Below, piece after piece: positions 23,868 to 32,767 of a stretch of 48,197 nucleotides of DNA. The translations under genes were made by a program, and so were the position numbers. Position 1 is the first letter of the stretch. Every line of letters begins with the position of its first letter. The stretch comes from DATELY01 sp035276085 (GTDB taxonomy: Bacteria > Pseudomonadota > Gammaproteobacteria > Steroidobacterales > Steroidobacteraceae): assembly GCA_035276085.1 (NCBI GenBank), contig DATELY010000189.1, positions 1-48,197 of the forward strand, in the 5' to 3' direction. Below the pieces are notes generated by a model. The model saw nothing but the letters and a program-made list of their open reading frames with translations, was not told the origin of the DNA and did not search any database.

Positions 23868-25097
23868 TCAGGACGGCCGGGCGTTGGCCCGCAACAGCCA
23901 AAGGTTGGCGACCTCCGACCATTTCGAGCCGTCCTTCACGGACTTGAGGGCATCGCGAGCCTCTGACAACTGATTCTTCTTGAGGTACGCAATGCCTAGA
24001 TTCACTTGCGCCTCGTCGGAATCCGTCAGACTGCCCTTCTTGAGGCCGCTCTGGAGAGCGCCGATCGCCTCGTCGAACTGGGCGTAACTCAAATACGCCT
24101 GACCCAGAGCGATGTAGCCCTGGCCCGTCGGTGCGCCTTGCGCTTCTTTGGCCAACTGGCCCAGTGCAGCCTTGTCCACGGCAACTTGCTTCTTGGCGTT
24201 TGCCAGCAAGCGCTCGTTGCGAGCCTTGTCTTCGTTCTCGAGCGCCTTGCTCGCGAAACCAGCTTCCAGGAAACGAAGCGCTTCGCCAGGCAGGCCCAAG
24301 TCCATGGAGATCTCAGCTGCATCGACGAAGTGACGGCCTTCCTTCAACGCACCCACGTCCAGCATGAGGCGATAGACGTTCAGCTTCGCACGATCGGGCT
24401 GCTCTTTCTGTCGAACGACACGCAGCAGCTTGTCCCAGTTGTCTGCCGTCGGATAGTGACGAACGATGCGCTGCATCGTGTCGGCAACGCCGTTCTCGTC
24501 ATTCATGTTGTTATACGAGCTCAACACGATCTGCAGCCAATTCTCCTTGGGCGTCTGACCGGCCTTCTCGCTGGCGTTGATCACGGAATCCATCGCCGAG
24601 ATCGCGTTCTTGTAATCCTTCATCAGGTAGTAGCCCTGGCCCACCAGCACCGACATCTCCTGGTCGCCGGGATGGTTCTTGAGCCAGCGCTTGGCGTAAT
24701 CGACCGCTTTGCTGTACTGCTGCAGCTGGAAATACAGCTGCGCAACCGCTTTCAAGCGTGCGTCCTGCTGATCGGGCGGCAACATGCCCGAATTCACCAT
24801 GCGCTCGAACACGGGCGCGGCTTCGGTGTAGTTCTTCTGCTGGATGTAAACGAAACCAAGGAACTCGTCGATCTTGAACGCTTCGAAGGGGGTCTTCTTT
24901 TGCACCGCCTGGGCTTCTTTCAGCGAGGCGATTGCCTTGTCCCACTGCTTCTTGTTGACGGCTTCCTGTGCCGTCTGCATTGCCTTGCCGACCTCCTTGG
25001 TCGTGATCTTTTCTTCTGCCTGAACAGGCGAAGTAATCGTTAATGAACCCACCAGTAGCGCCGCCACTAGTGCCAAGACTGGAATCGATCGAGACAT
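23868..25097 (-). CDS. Periplasmic tetratricopeptide-repeat protein of the TonB-Exb operon
   Basis: Predicted exported protein of 409 residues. The signal peptide ends at ITSPVQA-EE (about residue 28). The rest is a helical repeat solenoid: several degenerate TPRs are visible, for example KQWDKAIASLKEAQAVQKK, QQYSKAVDYAKRWLKNHPGD, and AQFDEAIGALQSGLKKG near the C-terminus. It is the last gene after tonB-exbB-exbD-exbD and just before a terminator, so a partner role in TonB-dependent uptake or energy-transducer assembly is likely. No enzymatic motif is seen. A hairpin (25140-25160) in the spacer ahead of it may tune its expression relative to exbD. Confidence 0.8.
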   Translation of the reverse strand: MSRSIPVLALVAALLVGSLTITSPVQAEEKITTKEVGKAMQTAQEAVNKKQWDKAIASLKEAQAVQKKTPFEAFKIDEFLGFVYIQQKNYTEAAPVFERMVNSGMLPPDQQDARLKAVAQLYFQLQQYSKAVDYAKRWLKNHPGDQEMSVLVGQGYYLMKDYKNAISAMDSVINASEKAGQTPKENWLQIVLSSYNNMNDENGVADTMQRIVRHYPTADNWDKLLRVVRQKEQPDRAKLNVYRLMLDVGALKEGRHFVDAAEISMDLGLPGEALRFLEAGFASKALENEDKARNERLLANAKKQVAVDKAALGQLAKEAQGAPTGQGYIALGQAYLSYAQFDEAIGALQSGLKKGSLTDSDEAQVNLGIAYLKKNQLSEARDALKSVKDGSKWSEVANLWLLRANARPS

Positions 25098-25139
25098 AGG
25101 TCTACACCGACGTGAATAGGGTGATTCTTAGACGCCTGG

Positions 25140-25160
25140 TCCCGGAGTTCCGTTCCGGGA
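25140..25160 (-). other. Hairpin between second exbD and the TPR gene
   Basis: TCCCGGA (25140-25146) pairs exactly with TCCGGGA (25154-25160) around a seven-base loop. No T-run follows in the transcribed direction. It probably acts as an intra-operon mRNA processing or stability hairpin. Confidence 0.5.
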
Positions 25161-25182
25161 AAAGGCAGTTAGCTGCGCTGGA

Positions 25183-25614
25183 CTAGTCTTCGAGGAACTG
25201 TTCGTTACCCACGAAACCGATGCGCGCAATCCCATTGCGCTGCGCAATCGCGAGCACCTGTGCGACGGAGTCGTACTTGGCGCGACGGTGAGGACGCAAG
25301 TGCAGCTCGGGTTGAGGATTTTTGGCCGCCTCGACCTGGAAGTACCGTTCCAACGTATGGAAGTTGGGGACGGTCGTCCCGTTCCACAGCAGCGTGCCGT
25401 CGAAGTCGATCTCCAGATCGACTACCTCCGGCTGGATCGGTTTATCCGGTGTATCTGGCGTTGGTCGGGGCATATCCAGCTTGACCGCATGCGTCATCAC
25501 CGGAATCGTGATGATCAGCATCACCAGCAGCACCAACATGACGTCGATCAGAGGCGTCGTGTTGATGTCCATCATCGGGGCGCCAGATTCGGTGCCCCCT
25601 ACGCTCATTGCCAT
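25183..25614 (-). CDS. exbD2: ExbD/TolR biopolymer transport protein, second copy
   Basis: Inner-membrane proton-channel partner of ExbB, 143 residues. One membrane helix (about 22-42, IDVMLVLLVMLIITIPVMT) carries the functional Asp in NTTPLIDVMLVLLV. The periplasmic part includes NPQPELHLRPHRRAKYDSV. It follows another exbD by 17 bases. The periplasmic domain differs from that copy (LLWNGTTV, NFHTLERYF), so the two are paralogues, not a recent duplicate. In Xanthomonas a tonB-exbB-exbD1-exbD2 order is known in which exbD2 is dispensable for iron uptake; whether the same holds here is inference. Confidence 0.9.
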   Translation of the reverse strand: MAMSVGGTESGAPMMDINTTPLIDVMLVLLVMLIITIPVMTHAVKLDMPRPTPDTPDKPIQPEVVDLEIDFDGTLLWNGTTVPNFHTLERYFQVEAAKNPQPELHLRPHRRAKYDSVAQVLAIAQRNGIARIGFVGNEQFLED

Positions 25615-25631
25615 TTCGTTACCCTCGCGGC

Positions 25632-26066
25632 CTAGCGGCCGCCACCCCGATCAGGCTCAGTAATGAACCCGACCTTCTGCACCCCCGCTCGCTGGGCAGT
25701 CAGGATCACGCGGCCAATGTACTCATAACGAGCGCCGCGATCGCCGCGCACATGCACTTCGGGTTGCGGCTGCAGGCGCGCCACACCCTTGAAGCGCTCG
25801 AGCAAATTTTTAGTATCGACCTTCATGAGATTCCAATAGATGTTGCCCTGCGCGTCGACGGCGATGTTGACGTTTTCAGGCTTCGTTTCAGTTGGAACAT
25901 TGTGAGCTTTGGGCAAGCTCAACGGCACCGTCTGCGTGATCACGGGAACCGTGATCAAGAAGATGATCAGCAACACCAACATCACGTCCACGAGGGGCGT
26001 GGTGTTGATATCCGACATCACCTGTTCATCTTCCGAGCCGCCGCCGCTCGATACGTTCATTGCCAT
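25632..26066 (-). CDS. exbD: ExbD/TolR biopolymer transport protein
   Basis: First of two tandem ExbD proteins, 144 residues. The membrane helix starts with DINTTPLVDVMLVLLIIFLI, where the Asp is the proton-path residue. The periplasmic domain includes ARLQPQPEVHVRGDRGARYEY. It lies between exbB (40-base gap) and the second exbD. With ExbB it would form the proton-driven motor for TonB. Confidence 0.93.
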   Translation of the reverse strand: MAMNVSSGGGSEDEQVMSDINTTPLVDVMLVLLIIFLITVPVITQTVPLSLPKAHNVPTETKPENVNIAVDAQGNIYWNLMKVDTKNLLERFKGVARLQPQPEVHVRGDRGARYEYIGRVILTAQRAGVQKVGFITEPDRGGGR

Positions 26067-26106
26067 GTGCGTTTACTCAGCGATGTTCAGCGGAAGCGAT
26101 GCGTAT

Positions 26107-26850
26107 TTATTTCCGCACAGCGGTGCCGGCACCGGCAGCGGCAGGACGAGCGGCCGGGGTAGCGTCCGTTTCGACGCGTGAACCGCTGACGAGGTAGGCA
26201 TGCACGTCCGCAGCAAAGTAACGGATCTGATCGCTCAGGATCTTATTGCGACGCACCAGCCAGTTGTAACCCAGCACGGCCGGCACGGCCACCGCGAGAC
26301 CGATGGCGGTCATGATCAAGGCTTCACCGACGGGGCCGGCAACCTTGTCGATGGACGCTTGACCTGCCACACCGATTGCGGTCAACGCGTTCAAGATGCC
26401 CCACACCGTTCCGAACAAGCCGATGAAAGGAGCAGTCGAGCCGGTCGTCGCCAGGAATGAAAGTCCACTCTGCAGGCGGCTGATCGCGGCGTCGACGGAG
26501 CGCTGCAGCGACACAGAAATCCATTCATGCAGGGGGATCTGATCGGTCAAGCGACCCTCATGGTGCGAAGCGGCGCGTACGCCGTCTTCAGCGATTGCCT
26601 TGAAGGTGTTGTCCTTGCCCGGCAGCTTCGAGATGCCTTCACGAACGCTGCCAGCGGACCAGAAGCTCTTTTCCGTCTGTTCGTATTGCTTGCGAACACG
26701 ACGCTGGTCCCACAGCTTGGTGAACATGATGAACCAGGACACCATCGACATCACGACGAGGATGACGAGCGTGCTCTTGGCTACGATATCTCCTTGCGCC
26801 CAGAGCGCTTGGAGGCCGTATGGATTTTCGACTGAATGTTCTGGGCCCAT
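26107..26850 (-). CDS. exbB: ExbB/MotA/TolQ proton channel protein
   Basis: ExbB, 247 residues, the pentameric inner-membrane channel that with ExbD energises TonB. It has three membrane segments: an N-terminal one (about 20-42, IVAKSTLVILVVMSMVSWFI), then a hairpin (about 130-200) with TTGSTAPFIGLFGTVWGILNAL. A Pro/Ala C-tail follows. ATG at 26850 fits the family. It sits between tonB (58-base spacer) and exbD. Confidence 0.95.
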   Translation of the reverse strand: MGPEHSVENPYGLQALWAQGDIVAKSTLVILVVMSMVSWFIMFTKLWDQRRVRKQYEQTEKSFWSAGSVREGISKLPGKDNTFKAIAEDGVRAASHHEGRLTDQIPLHEWISVSLQRSVDAAISRLQSGLSFLATTGSTAPFIGLFGTVWGILNALTAIGVAGQASIDKVAGPVGEALIMTAIGLAVAVPAVLGYNWLVRRNKILSDQIRYFAADVHAYLVSGSRVETDATPAARPAAAGAGTAVRK

Positions 26851-26908
26851 GGAACGAGTGTCCTCTACTAGTGAACGTGTGACTCGAGACTGATAACCAA
26901 AAGAACCA

Positions 26909-27538
26909 CTAATCCGTCAGCCGGAACGTGACATTGATCTGGTGCCACATCTGCACCGGCTTGCCGCCTTCGGTGCCTGGAATCAGGCGCCACGTGCGTT
27001 TTACCTCGCGTACAGCTGCCTCGTCGAGGCGCGGGAAGCCGCTGCTCTTGGCTACCTTGGCTTCACCGATGCGACCGTTCTCCAGCACGAGAATCTCCAG
27101 GGTCACGGTTCCCTGCTCGCCCAAGCGTCGCGACGTCGGCGGGTACTCAGGCTGTGAAGGCGGACGCTTAGGATCTATACGCGGCTTGACGCCCGGGGGT
27201 TTCGCCACTGGAGGCGGCGGTGCAACCGGACGTTGTGTCGTGGTGGTCGTAATGGCTGTTGCGGGCGGAGCCTCCGTCGGCATCTCGATCGCCACTTCGG
27301 GCGGGGGTACATACGGCGGCGGCGTTTCGATCTTCGGCGGAGGCGGTGGCGGCTCTTCCTCTTCTTGTACTTTCTCCTCTTCGATGATGTCGGTTACCAA
27401 GGGACCGAACACCTTCTGCACCATTTTGTGCGAGAGGCCCGAATTCAGAGCCCAGAAGAATCCAACGTGTACCGCCACGATCACTAAGAAAACCAGACCG
27501 CGTCGGGAAATGAATGAAGCGTCTGCTACCTGGGCCAT
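26909..27538 (-). CDS. tonB: TonB energy transducer
   Basis: TonB, 209 residues. It has an N-terminal membrane anchor (about 14-32, LVFLVIVAVHVGFFWALNS) and a long Pro/Glu/Thr-rich periplasmic linker (EEEKVQEEEEPPPPPPKIE onward). The C-terminal TonB domain (about 130-209) has the YP.. entry seen as EYPPTSRRLGEQGTVTLEIL and the LDEAAVREVKRTWRLIPG helix. ATG at 27538 preferred; a TTG 45 bases upstream would only lengthen the cytoplasmic tip. First gene of tonB-exbB-exbD-exbD2-TPR. Confidence 0.94.
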   Translation of the reverse strand: MAQVADASFISRRGLVFLVIVAVHVGFFWALNSGLSHKMVQKVFGPLVTDIIEEEKVQEEEEPPPPPPKIETPPPYVPPPEVAIEMPTEAPPATAITTTTTQRPVAPPPPVAKPPGVKPRIDPKRPPSQPEYPPTSRRLGEQGTVTLEILVLENGRIGEAKVAKSSGFPRLDEAAVREVKRTWRLIPGTEGGKPVQMWHQINVTFRLTD

Positions 27539-27952
27539 GCGGTTGCGCCTGTGTATTCCGGGGTCTAACAGCGCCCCGTGCAACGAGTAAGGTTGTTGAA
27601 TTTACGTGTCGTTCGCTCTGTATGCGCACTTGCGCATACGCCCCCGTTTCACCGGCGGGGACGAACAACTCATGACGTTAGTGGAGAATTGACTCTGTTA
27701 GTTCGCATCTCGACGTCACGGTCAAGCGTAGACCGCGGAAACGCCGCGCAAGGTATAAAGTTTCGTCATGGAAGGCAAGCACTCGTAAATGATTCGCGTG
27801 CACTGCCCGGCATGCACGTCATCTCGCAGCGGCTATGCACCATGCGCGCGCAAAATAAGGAAAAATCGGCCGCCATACGCTGCAAAGCACCGGGGCTCAC
27901 TGTCTCCAGTACGCATATCGATGAGGCGCATCTATGGGAACACCGACGTGTG
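27539..27952. other. Upstream region of the tonB-exb operon with a 20-bp palindrome
   Basis: A 414-base non-coding stretch between the two minus-strand tonB genes. It holds a palindrome at 27620-27639 (GTATGCGCA-ct-TGCGCATAC, 9-base arms) about 80 bases ahead of the tonB start. A short G/C inverted element (27641-27660) sits beside it. The palindrome is placed like a repressor or activator site for the operon. A weak minus-strand promoter candidate is TATACC near 27750. No convincing gene is seen on either strand. Confidence 0.5.
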
Positions 27953-28567
27953 CTACGAGCGCGCGCGATGCAACCCGAACTCGATCGGGATGAGAACCAA
28001 CATTGCTCGCGGCACACCATTTTCCAGAAAAGGACGAAAGGTTGCGGCAGCAACGGCTTCGACAGCAGCTTGATCCAATCGTTCATGGCCGCTCGAGTCC
28101 GCAACCTCGATCTGCTGTGCCGCGCCGCGTTCATCGACTAGTACCTTCAACACCACAACGCCCTGCTCTTTGAGTCGTCGAGACAGCGCTGGGTAACGCG
28201 GCCTGGGTGCTTCGACATATTGAACGTTCTCAACCTCCACCGGGCTCGTGGTGTTGAAAGAGGGCGATGAGCTCACGATCGCGGTCGGTGCATTGGGGCT
28301 AGGGGGAGCGTCCGACATCGCGGTCATTTCGATATTCAGCAGCGGCGCGGAAGTATTCACTCGTAATGCGATCGGCTCGACCGTCACCGTGGGCGGCGGC
28401 GGCACTTCTTCTGGCTCGTGAGTCGACAAAAATAGGGTTTCCATGACAAGCACGGGCTTGTTGACCCGTTCTGTGCGGGTGATTTGAGCAAAGGCGACAG
28501 CGACCGCGACGTGAATAACGCCGACGACTATCAACAATCCCGCTCGCGGCAGATCAAAGCCGAACAT
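27953..28567 (-). CDS. Second TonB-family energy transducer
   Basis: TonB-like protein of 204 residues. The membrane anchor is near the start (about 9-29, LLIVVGVIHVAVAVAFAQ). A short Pro/Glu/Val linker (EPEEVPPPPTVTVEP) leads to a C-terminal TonB domain with YVEAPRPRYPALSRRLKEQG, the standard domain entry. The ATG at 28567 has GGGAG eight bases upstream and is preferred over upstream in-frame Met codons. It is divergent from the siderophore receptor and shares its Fur-box-like control region, so it is probably the dedicated transducer for that receptor. It has no ExbB/ExbD of its own. Confidence 0.9.
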   Translation of the reverse strand: MFGFDLPRAGLLIVVGVIHVAVAVAFAQITRTERVNKPVLVMETLFLSTHEPEEVPPPPTVTVEPIALRVNTSAPLLNIEMTAMSDAPPSPNAPTAIVSSSPSFNTTSPVEVENVQYVEAPRPRYPALSRRLKEQGVVVLKVLVDERGAAQQIEVADSSGHERLDQAAVEAVAAATFRPFLENGVPRAMLVLIPIEFGLHRARS

Positions 28568-28614
28568 CGAAGGCTCCCGGGAGACACGAATCATCCGCAC
28601 GCGACTATATCACG

Positions 28615-28644
28615 TTGCAAACGCGAATCGTTCTCACTTATATT
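28615..28644 (+). promoter_or_regulatory. Receptor promoter with overlapping Fur-box-like site
   Basis: TTGCAA (28615-28620) and TATATT (28639-28644) are 18 bases apart, about 40 bases ahead of the receptor start. The spacer contains GAATCGTTCTCACTT (28625-28639), which matches 12 of 15 positions of the common Fur half-site core GAATGATTCTCATTT. Fe(II)-Fur bound there would cover the -10 box. The site could also act on the divergent second tonB. Confidence 0.5.
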
Positions 28645-28685
28645 CCCCTGAGTAACAAGCACACCACGCTCCAGGGAGAACAAAC

Positions 28686-30869
28686 ATGTGCGTCCGCGCA
28701 ACAACCGCATCACCGATAGCAGTCGCTGTCCTAGGCGTGCTGCACGCTGCGACCGCTTCGGCCGATTCATCTGCCGCGACGTTGCCGAAGATCTCGGTCG
28801 ACGCGAATGAGGACACGCAGAGCTACAAGACCGAAGCCAGCGCGAACACCCGGTACTCGGAGCCGCTTCTGGACACACCCCAAACGATCACGGTGATTCC
28901 GCCGGCCGTCATTCAGCAGCGCGCTGCGGCAACGCTGCGCGATGTCTTGCGCAACTCACCAGGAATTACATTCCAAGCCGGCGAAGGCGGCGGCGGCCTG
29001 CCCGGCGATCAGAATTTCAGCCTGCGCGGCTCCAGCGCCCGCAATGCACTATTTATAGATGGTGTGCGCGACAGCGGCGCGTACACGCGCGATGCCTTCG
29101 TCCTGCAGCAGGTGGAGATCGTCAAGGGCCCAACCGCTGCGCTGGCGGGCCGCAGTGCTACCGCTGGCGCGATCAACCAGATCACGAAGACGCCCCAGCC
29201 CGAGAATGCCCAGCAATACTCTGCGGCCGGCGGCAGCGACAGCTATGCGCGAGTCACGGCCGACGCCAATTTCGCAACGGGTGAACATTCGGCGCTGCGG
29301 ATGAACGCGATGTATCACCACGCAGACGCTCCAGGTCGTGACGTGGTCGAGAACGAGCGCTGGGGATTTGCGCCCTCCTTCGCTCTGGGACTTGGCACCG
29401 ATACGCGCGTGAAAGTCGACTATCTTTACGTCGAGGAAGACAACGTTCCCGACTACGGACTGCCGTGGAATTCATTCACGCAAAGCACGGCGGCAGACCC
29501 AAGCCACAACGGCACGTTTCCAACCGGCGCCTACGGCGCGGATCCGAAAGTGGATCGCAGCAACTTCTACGGGCTCAAAGACTTCGACTACGAGGACGTG
29601 AAGACTCAGTCGGGCACGGCCCAAGTCGAGCACGACTTCAGCGATACCCTCACCTTGCGCAGTGTCCTGCGGCTCATCGACACCGAGCGCGACTCCGCGA
29701 TCACCGCCCCGCGCCCGCCGAATCGACAATTGCAGCGCCGCACGATGGACCTGCGCACACTCACGAGCCTCACCGATGTCAAATACGAGTTCGTGACCGG
29801 CCGCATCGCACATGATCTGGTGACTGGCGTGGAGCTTGCGCGCGAAACCACGCACAACCGCAACGGCTCATCCACAACCGCCGCCCCGCAGTACGCCGAT
29901 TTCTACTCACCCAACCCCTCGGACAACCCCCTCGGTCCGATGCCGGCAAATCCCGGCATTCCCTCACGCACGCGCGTCGACACCGTGGCGCTCTACGCGG
30001 TCGACACGATCAAGTTCACCGAACATTGGCAAGTCGTCGCGGGCCTGCGCGGCGATCGCGTGGAAACGGATTACCGCTCGCGGCAAACCAGCGGCGCACC
30101 GCTCGAGTTGAGTCGCGACGATGACCTCTTCAGCTGGCACGGCGCGCTCGTCTACAAGCCCACCGCCGACGGCTCCGTGTACTTATCGCACGGCACATCC
30201 TTCGACGCTTCCGCCGACGCAGGCTCGACGGGTTCAGCGTTGAGCGATCTTCCCACGCAGGCCAACAACGTCAATCTCGAGCCGGAAAAGAGCCGCAACC
30301 TCGAGCTCGGCACCAAGTGGAATTTCTTCGATGAACAAGCGATCGTGAGCGCCGCCATCTTCAGAACCAAGAAGACGAACGTGCGCACGCGCAATCTGAA
30401 CAACGAGCCGTTCACGCTCGATGGCGAGCAGCGCATCGACGGCTTCGAGCTCAACATGAGCGGCAATATCACCGAACAGTGGTCGGTCTATGCCGGCTAT
30501 TCCTATCTGGATAGCAAGTTCACCCAGAGCACCAGTTCGCTCGATCAGGGCGAAGTGCTGCCGCTGGTGCCCAAGAACTCCGGCAACGTCTGGACGACGT
30601 ACGTCCTGCCGTTCGGCGTTACCATCGGCGCCGGAGCGCAGTACGTCGATGAAGTCACGCGCACACGCTCCGCTACGTCAGCGGCACTCACGATGCCGGA
30701 TTATTGGCTGTTCGACGCCATGGCGACGTATCCGGTCACCGATCACGTTACATTGCAGTTCAATGCAAACAACATCACGGACAAGAGCTATGTCGATCGT
30801 GTCGGCGGCGGACACTTCGTGCCTGGGCCGACCCGCACGTATCAGCTGTCGGCTTCAGTGAGCTTCTAG
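28686..30869 (+). CDS. piuA: TonB-dependent siderophore receptor, Fiu/PiuA type
   Basis: Outer-membrane ferric-siderophore receptor of 727 residues. The signal peptide ends at ATASA (about 26). The plug domain (about 55-165) includes LLDTPQTITVIPPAVIQQRAA-type sequence, SPGITFQAGEGGG and QVEIVKGPTAALAGR. The rest is a 22-strand barrel ending in the aromatic YQLSASVSF. The plug and the neighbours (PiuC-like oxygenase, PepSY protein) match the catecholate Fiu/PiuA group. Iron regulation is suggested by the Fur-box-like promoter. The ATG at 28686 follows CAGGGAGAACAAAC, a good ribosome-binding site. The substrate is inferred, not shown; the symbol follows the neighbourhood. Confidence 0.88.
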   Translation: MCVRATTASPIAVAVLGVLHAATASADSSAATLPKISVDANEDTQSYKTEASANTRYSEPLLDTPQTITVIPPAVIQQRAAATLRDVLRNSPGITFQAGEGGGGLPGDQNFSLRGSSARNALFIDGVRDSGAYTRDAFVLQQVEIVKGPTAALAGRSATAGAINQITKTPQPENAQQYSAAGGSDSYARVTADANFATGEHSALRMNAMYHHADAPGRDVVENERWGFAPSFALGLGTDTRVKVDYLYVEEDNVPDYGLPWNSFTQSTAADPSHNGTFPTGAYGADPKVDRSNFYGLKDFDYEDVKTQSGTAQVEHDFSDTLTLRSVLRLIDTERDSAITAPRPPNRQLQRRTMDLRTLTSLTDVKYEFVTGRIAHDLVTGVELARETTHNRNGSSTTAAPQYADFYSPNPSDNPLGPMPANPGIPSRTRVDTVALYAVDTIKFTEHWQVVAGLRGDRVETDYRSRQTSGAPLELSRDDDLFSWHGALVYKPTADGSVYLSHGTSFDASADAGSTGSALSDLPTQANNVNLEPEKSRNLELGTKWNFFDEQAIVSAAIFRTKKTNVRTRNLNNEPFTLDGEQRIDGFELNMSGNITEQWSVYAGYSYLDSKFTQSTSSLDQGEVLPLVPKNSGNVWTTYVLPFGVTIGAGAQYVDEVTRTRSATSAALTMPDYWLFDAMATYPVTDHVTLQFNANNITDKSYVDRVGGGHFVPGPTRTYQLSASVSF

Positions 30870-30878
30870 ACAGTCGTC

Positions 30879-31556
30879 ATGTTGCTGCACGTGCCCGAGG
30901 TGCTGACGGCAGAGCAAGTGCGCGAATGTCGCCGCGAGCTCGACGCAGCCGAGTGGGTTGACGGCCGGATTACTGCCGGCCATCAATCCTCCCGGGCCAA
31001 GGCAAATGAACAGCTGCCGGAGAGCTCGGCAACGGCAGCAAAGTTGCGCGGTATCGTGCTGTCCGCGCTGGAACGCAGCCCGTTGTTCTTCACGGGCGCA
31101 TTGCCGCTCAAGGTGTTCCCACCCTTGTTCAACCGCTATCGAGGCGGACAACAGTTCGGCATTCACGTCGACAACGCGATTCGCACGAGCGGCGGCGAGC
31201 GAGTGCGCACGGACCTCTCGGCAACGTTGTTCCTCAGCGCACCGGAGGAGTACGACGGCGGCGAGCTCATCATCGAGGACACGTACGGCGCGCACAGCCT
31301 CAAGCTCCCCGCCGGTGATCTCGTGCTGTATCCGGCCAGCAGCTTGCACAAAGTGCAGCCCGTGACTCGCGGCGAGCGAATGGCCAGCTTCTTCTGGATA
31401 CAAAGCATGGTTCGCGACGATGGCGAACGCAGTCTGCTCTTCGATCTCGACATTGCGATCCAACGACTGAGCCGCGATCTGTCGCCCGATCATCCGGCCC
31501 TCGTGCAACTCACCGGCACTTATCACAACCTCCTGCGCCGCTGGGCGGCTACATGA
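30879..31556 (+). CDS. piuC: PKHD-type Fe(II)/2-oxoglutarate hydroxylase PiuC
   Basis: Iron- and 2-oxoglutarate-dependent oxygenase of 225 residues. The iron ligands are His96 and Asp98 (FGIHVDNAIR) and His157 (SSLHKVQPV), with the 2-oxoglutarate Arg in GERMASFFWIQS. PiuC/YbiX proteins are regularly encoded beside Fiu/PiuA receptors; the physiological substrate is unknown. It starts 9 bases after the receptor stop, and its stop overlaps the PepSY gene by four bases. Confidence 0.94.
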   Translation: MLLHVPEVLTAEQVRECRRELDAAEWVDGRITAGHQSSRAKANEQLPESSATAAKLRGIVLSALERSPLFFTGALPLKVFPPLFNRYRGGQQFGIHVDNAIRTSGGERVRTDLSATLFLSAPEEYDGGELIIEDTYGAHSLKLPAGDLVLYPASSLHKVQPVTRGERMASFFWIQSMVRDDGERSLLFDLDIAIQRLSRDLSPDHPALVQLTGTYHNLLRRWAAT

Positions 31557-32767
31557 ACAAGTCACGTCTGCTGCGCAACGCGCTCTTCCAGGTTCATTGG
31601 TTCGTCGGCATCACAGCGGGCATCGTCCTCGGGCTCGTCGGCATCACGGGTGCTCTGCTCGGCTTCGAACATGAGATACAGGACCGGCTCAATCGCTCAG
31701 TGCGCACGGTCACGCCGGCAGGCACGATGCTGTCTGCACCCGAGTTGCTCGCTCGAATTCAGCAACAGTTTCCAGAACGCCGCATTCAGTCGCTACAACT
31801 GGAACCAGCCCACGCAACTCATGCTGCCCGTGTGACATTCGCGTTGGCCCACCAAGGGGACAAGCCAGCGCCCGGTCGTCCGCGAGGCGAGGTGCAATTC
31901 GTCGATCCGTACACGGGGACCGTGAACGCGGATCCCGGTAATCGCGGTGAGCAGTTCTTCCGCGGTGTCATGCAATTGCACCGCTGGCTGACGTGGGGCG
32001 ACCTCGGCAATCAAGCGATCGGCAAGCAGATCGTCGGGGCATCCACCGTTCTTTGTCTGTATCTCGCTCTGTCGGGCTTGTATTTGCGATGGCCCGCACG
32101 CGACGCGAACTGGCGCATCTGGTTGCAGCCGAACTTCAAGCTGAGCGGGCGCGCCTTTCTATGGAATCTGCATGCCGTCATCGGCACGTGGGTACTGGCG
32201 TTCTATGTGTTGATGTCGCTGACCGGCCTGCAGTGGTCGTACGACTGGTATCGCAAAGGGCTGTACTCGCTCGCTGGAGTGCCCATGCCGGCACGGCCCC
32301 AAGGTGGGGAAAAAGGCGGCCAGCCTCAAGCGCAGACTGCAAAGCACGCTCCTTCCATCGACTCCGCCTGGCAGCGCTTCCTGACGGCGACGCGCAACGA
32401 GCATTACGACACCGTATCCATCACTCTGCCGCGCAGCGCGGAGGATGCGGTCGAGATCCGATATCTCGCGAGCGACGCTCCTCATGAGCGCGCGCTGAGC
32501 AACATCGCCCTCGATCCACTCACGGGTGAGATTCGCAAGCACGAGCGCTACGCGGATAAACCTGTTGGCGGCAAGCTCATCGCCAGCATCTTTCCGCTGC
32601 ACTCGGGCACCTTCTTCGGCGTGCCGGGACAAGTGCTGTACCTGTTGGCATCGCTGATGATGCCGGTATTCACGGTAACAGGCTGGTTGTTGTACTTGCG
32701 CCGTCGTCGCGCCAAGGCGGCCGCACAGTCCCGTGCGACGCAACTCGCTTCAGTCGAAACCGGTTAG
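31553..32767 (+). CDS. piuB: PepSY-associated transmembrane protein (PiuB-like)
   Basis: Inner-membrane protein of 404 residues with four membrane segments. They lie at about 10-35 (WFVGITAGIVLGLVGITGAL), 165-185, 210-232 and 355-380. PepSY domains sit in the periplasmic loops. Members of this family act in or near ferric-siderophore reduction and iron release, which fits the receptor-PiuC context. The start overlaps piuC (ATGA). Its stop overlaps the convergent murU stop by three bases. Biochemical role is inferred from family and neighbours. Confidence 0.87.
   Translation: MNKSRLLRNALFQVHWFVGITAGIVLGLVGITGALLGFEHEIQDRLNRSVRTVTPAGTMLSAPELLARIQQQFPERRIQSLQLEPAHATHAARVTFALAHQGDKPAPGRPRGEVQFVDPYTGTVNADPGNRGEQFFRGVMQLHRWLTWGDLGNQAIGKQIVGASTVLCLYLALSGLYLRWPARDANWRIWLQPNFKLSGRAFLWNLHAVIGTWVLAFYVLMSLTGLQWSYDWYRKGLYSLAGVPMPARPQGGEKGGQPQAQTAKHAPSIDSAWQRFLTATRNEHYDTVSITLPRSAEDAVEIRYLASDAPHERALSNIALDPLTGEIRKHERYADKPVGGKLIASIFPLHSGTFFGVPGQVLYLLASLMMPVFTVTGWLLYLRRRRAKAAAQSRATQLASVETG

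Noticed and set aside
27578..28141. Plus-strand 187-codon frame between the tonB genes
   Set aside because: Its second half is antisense to the second tonB, and no start signal or motif is present.
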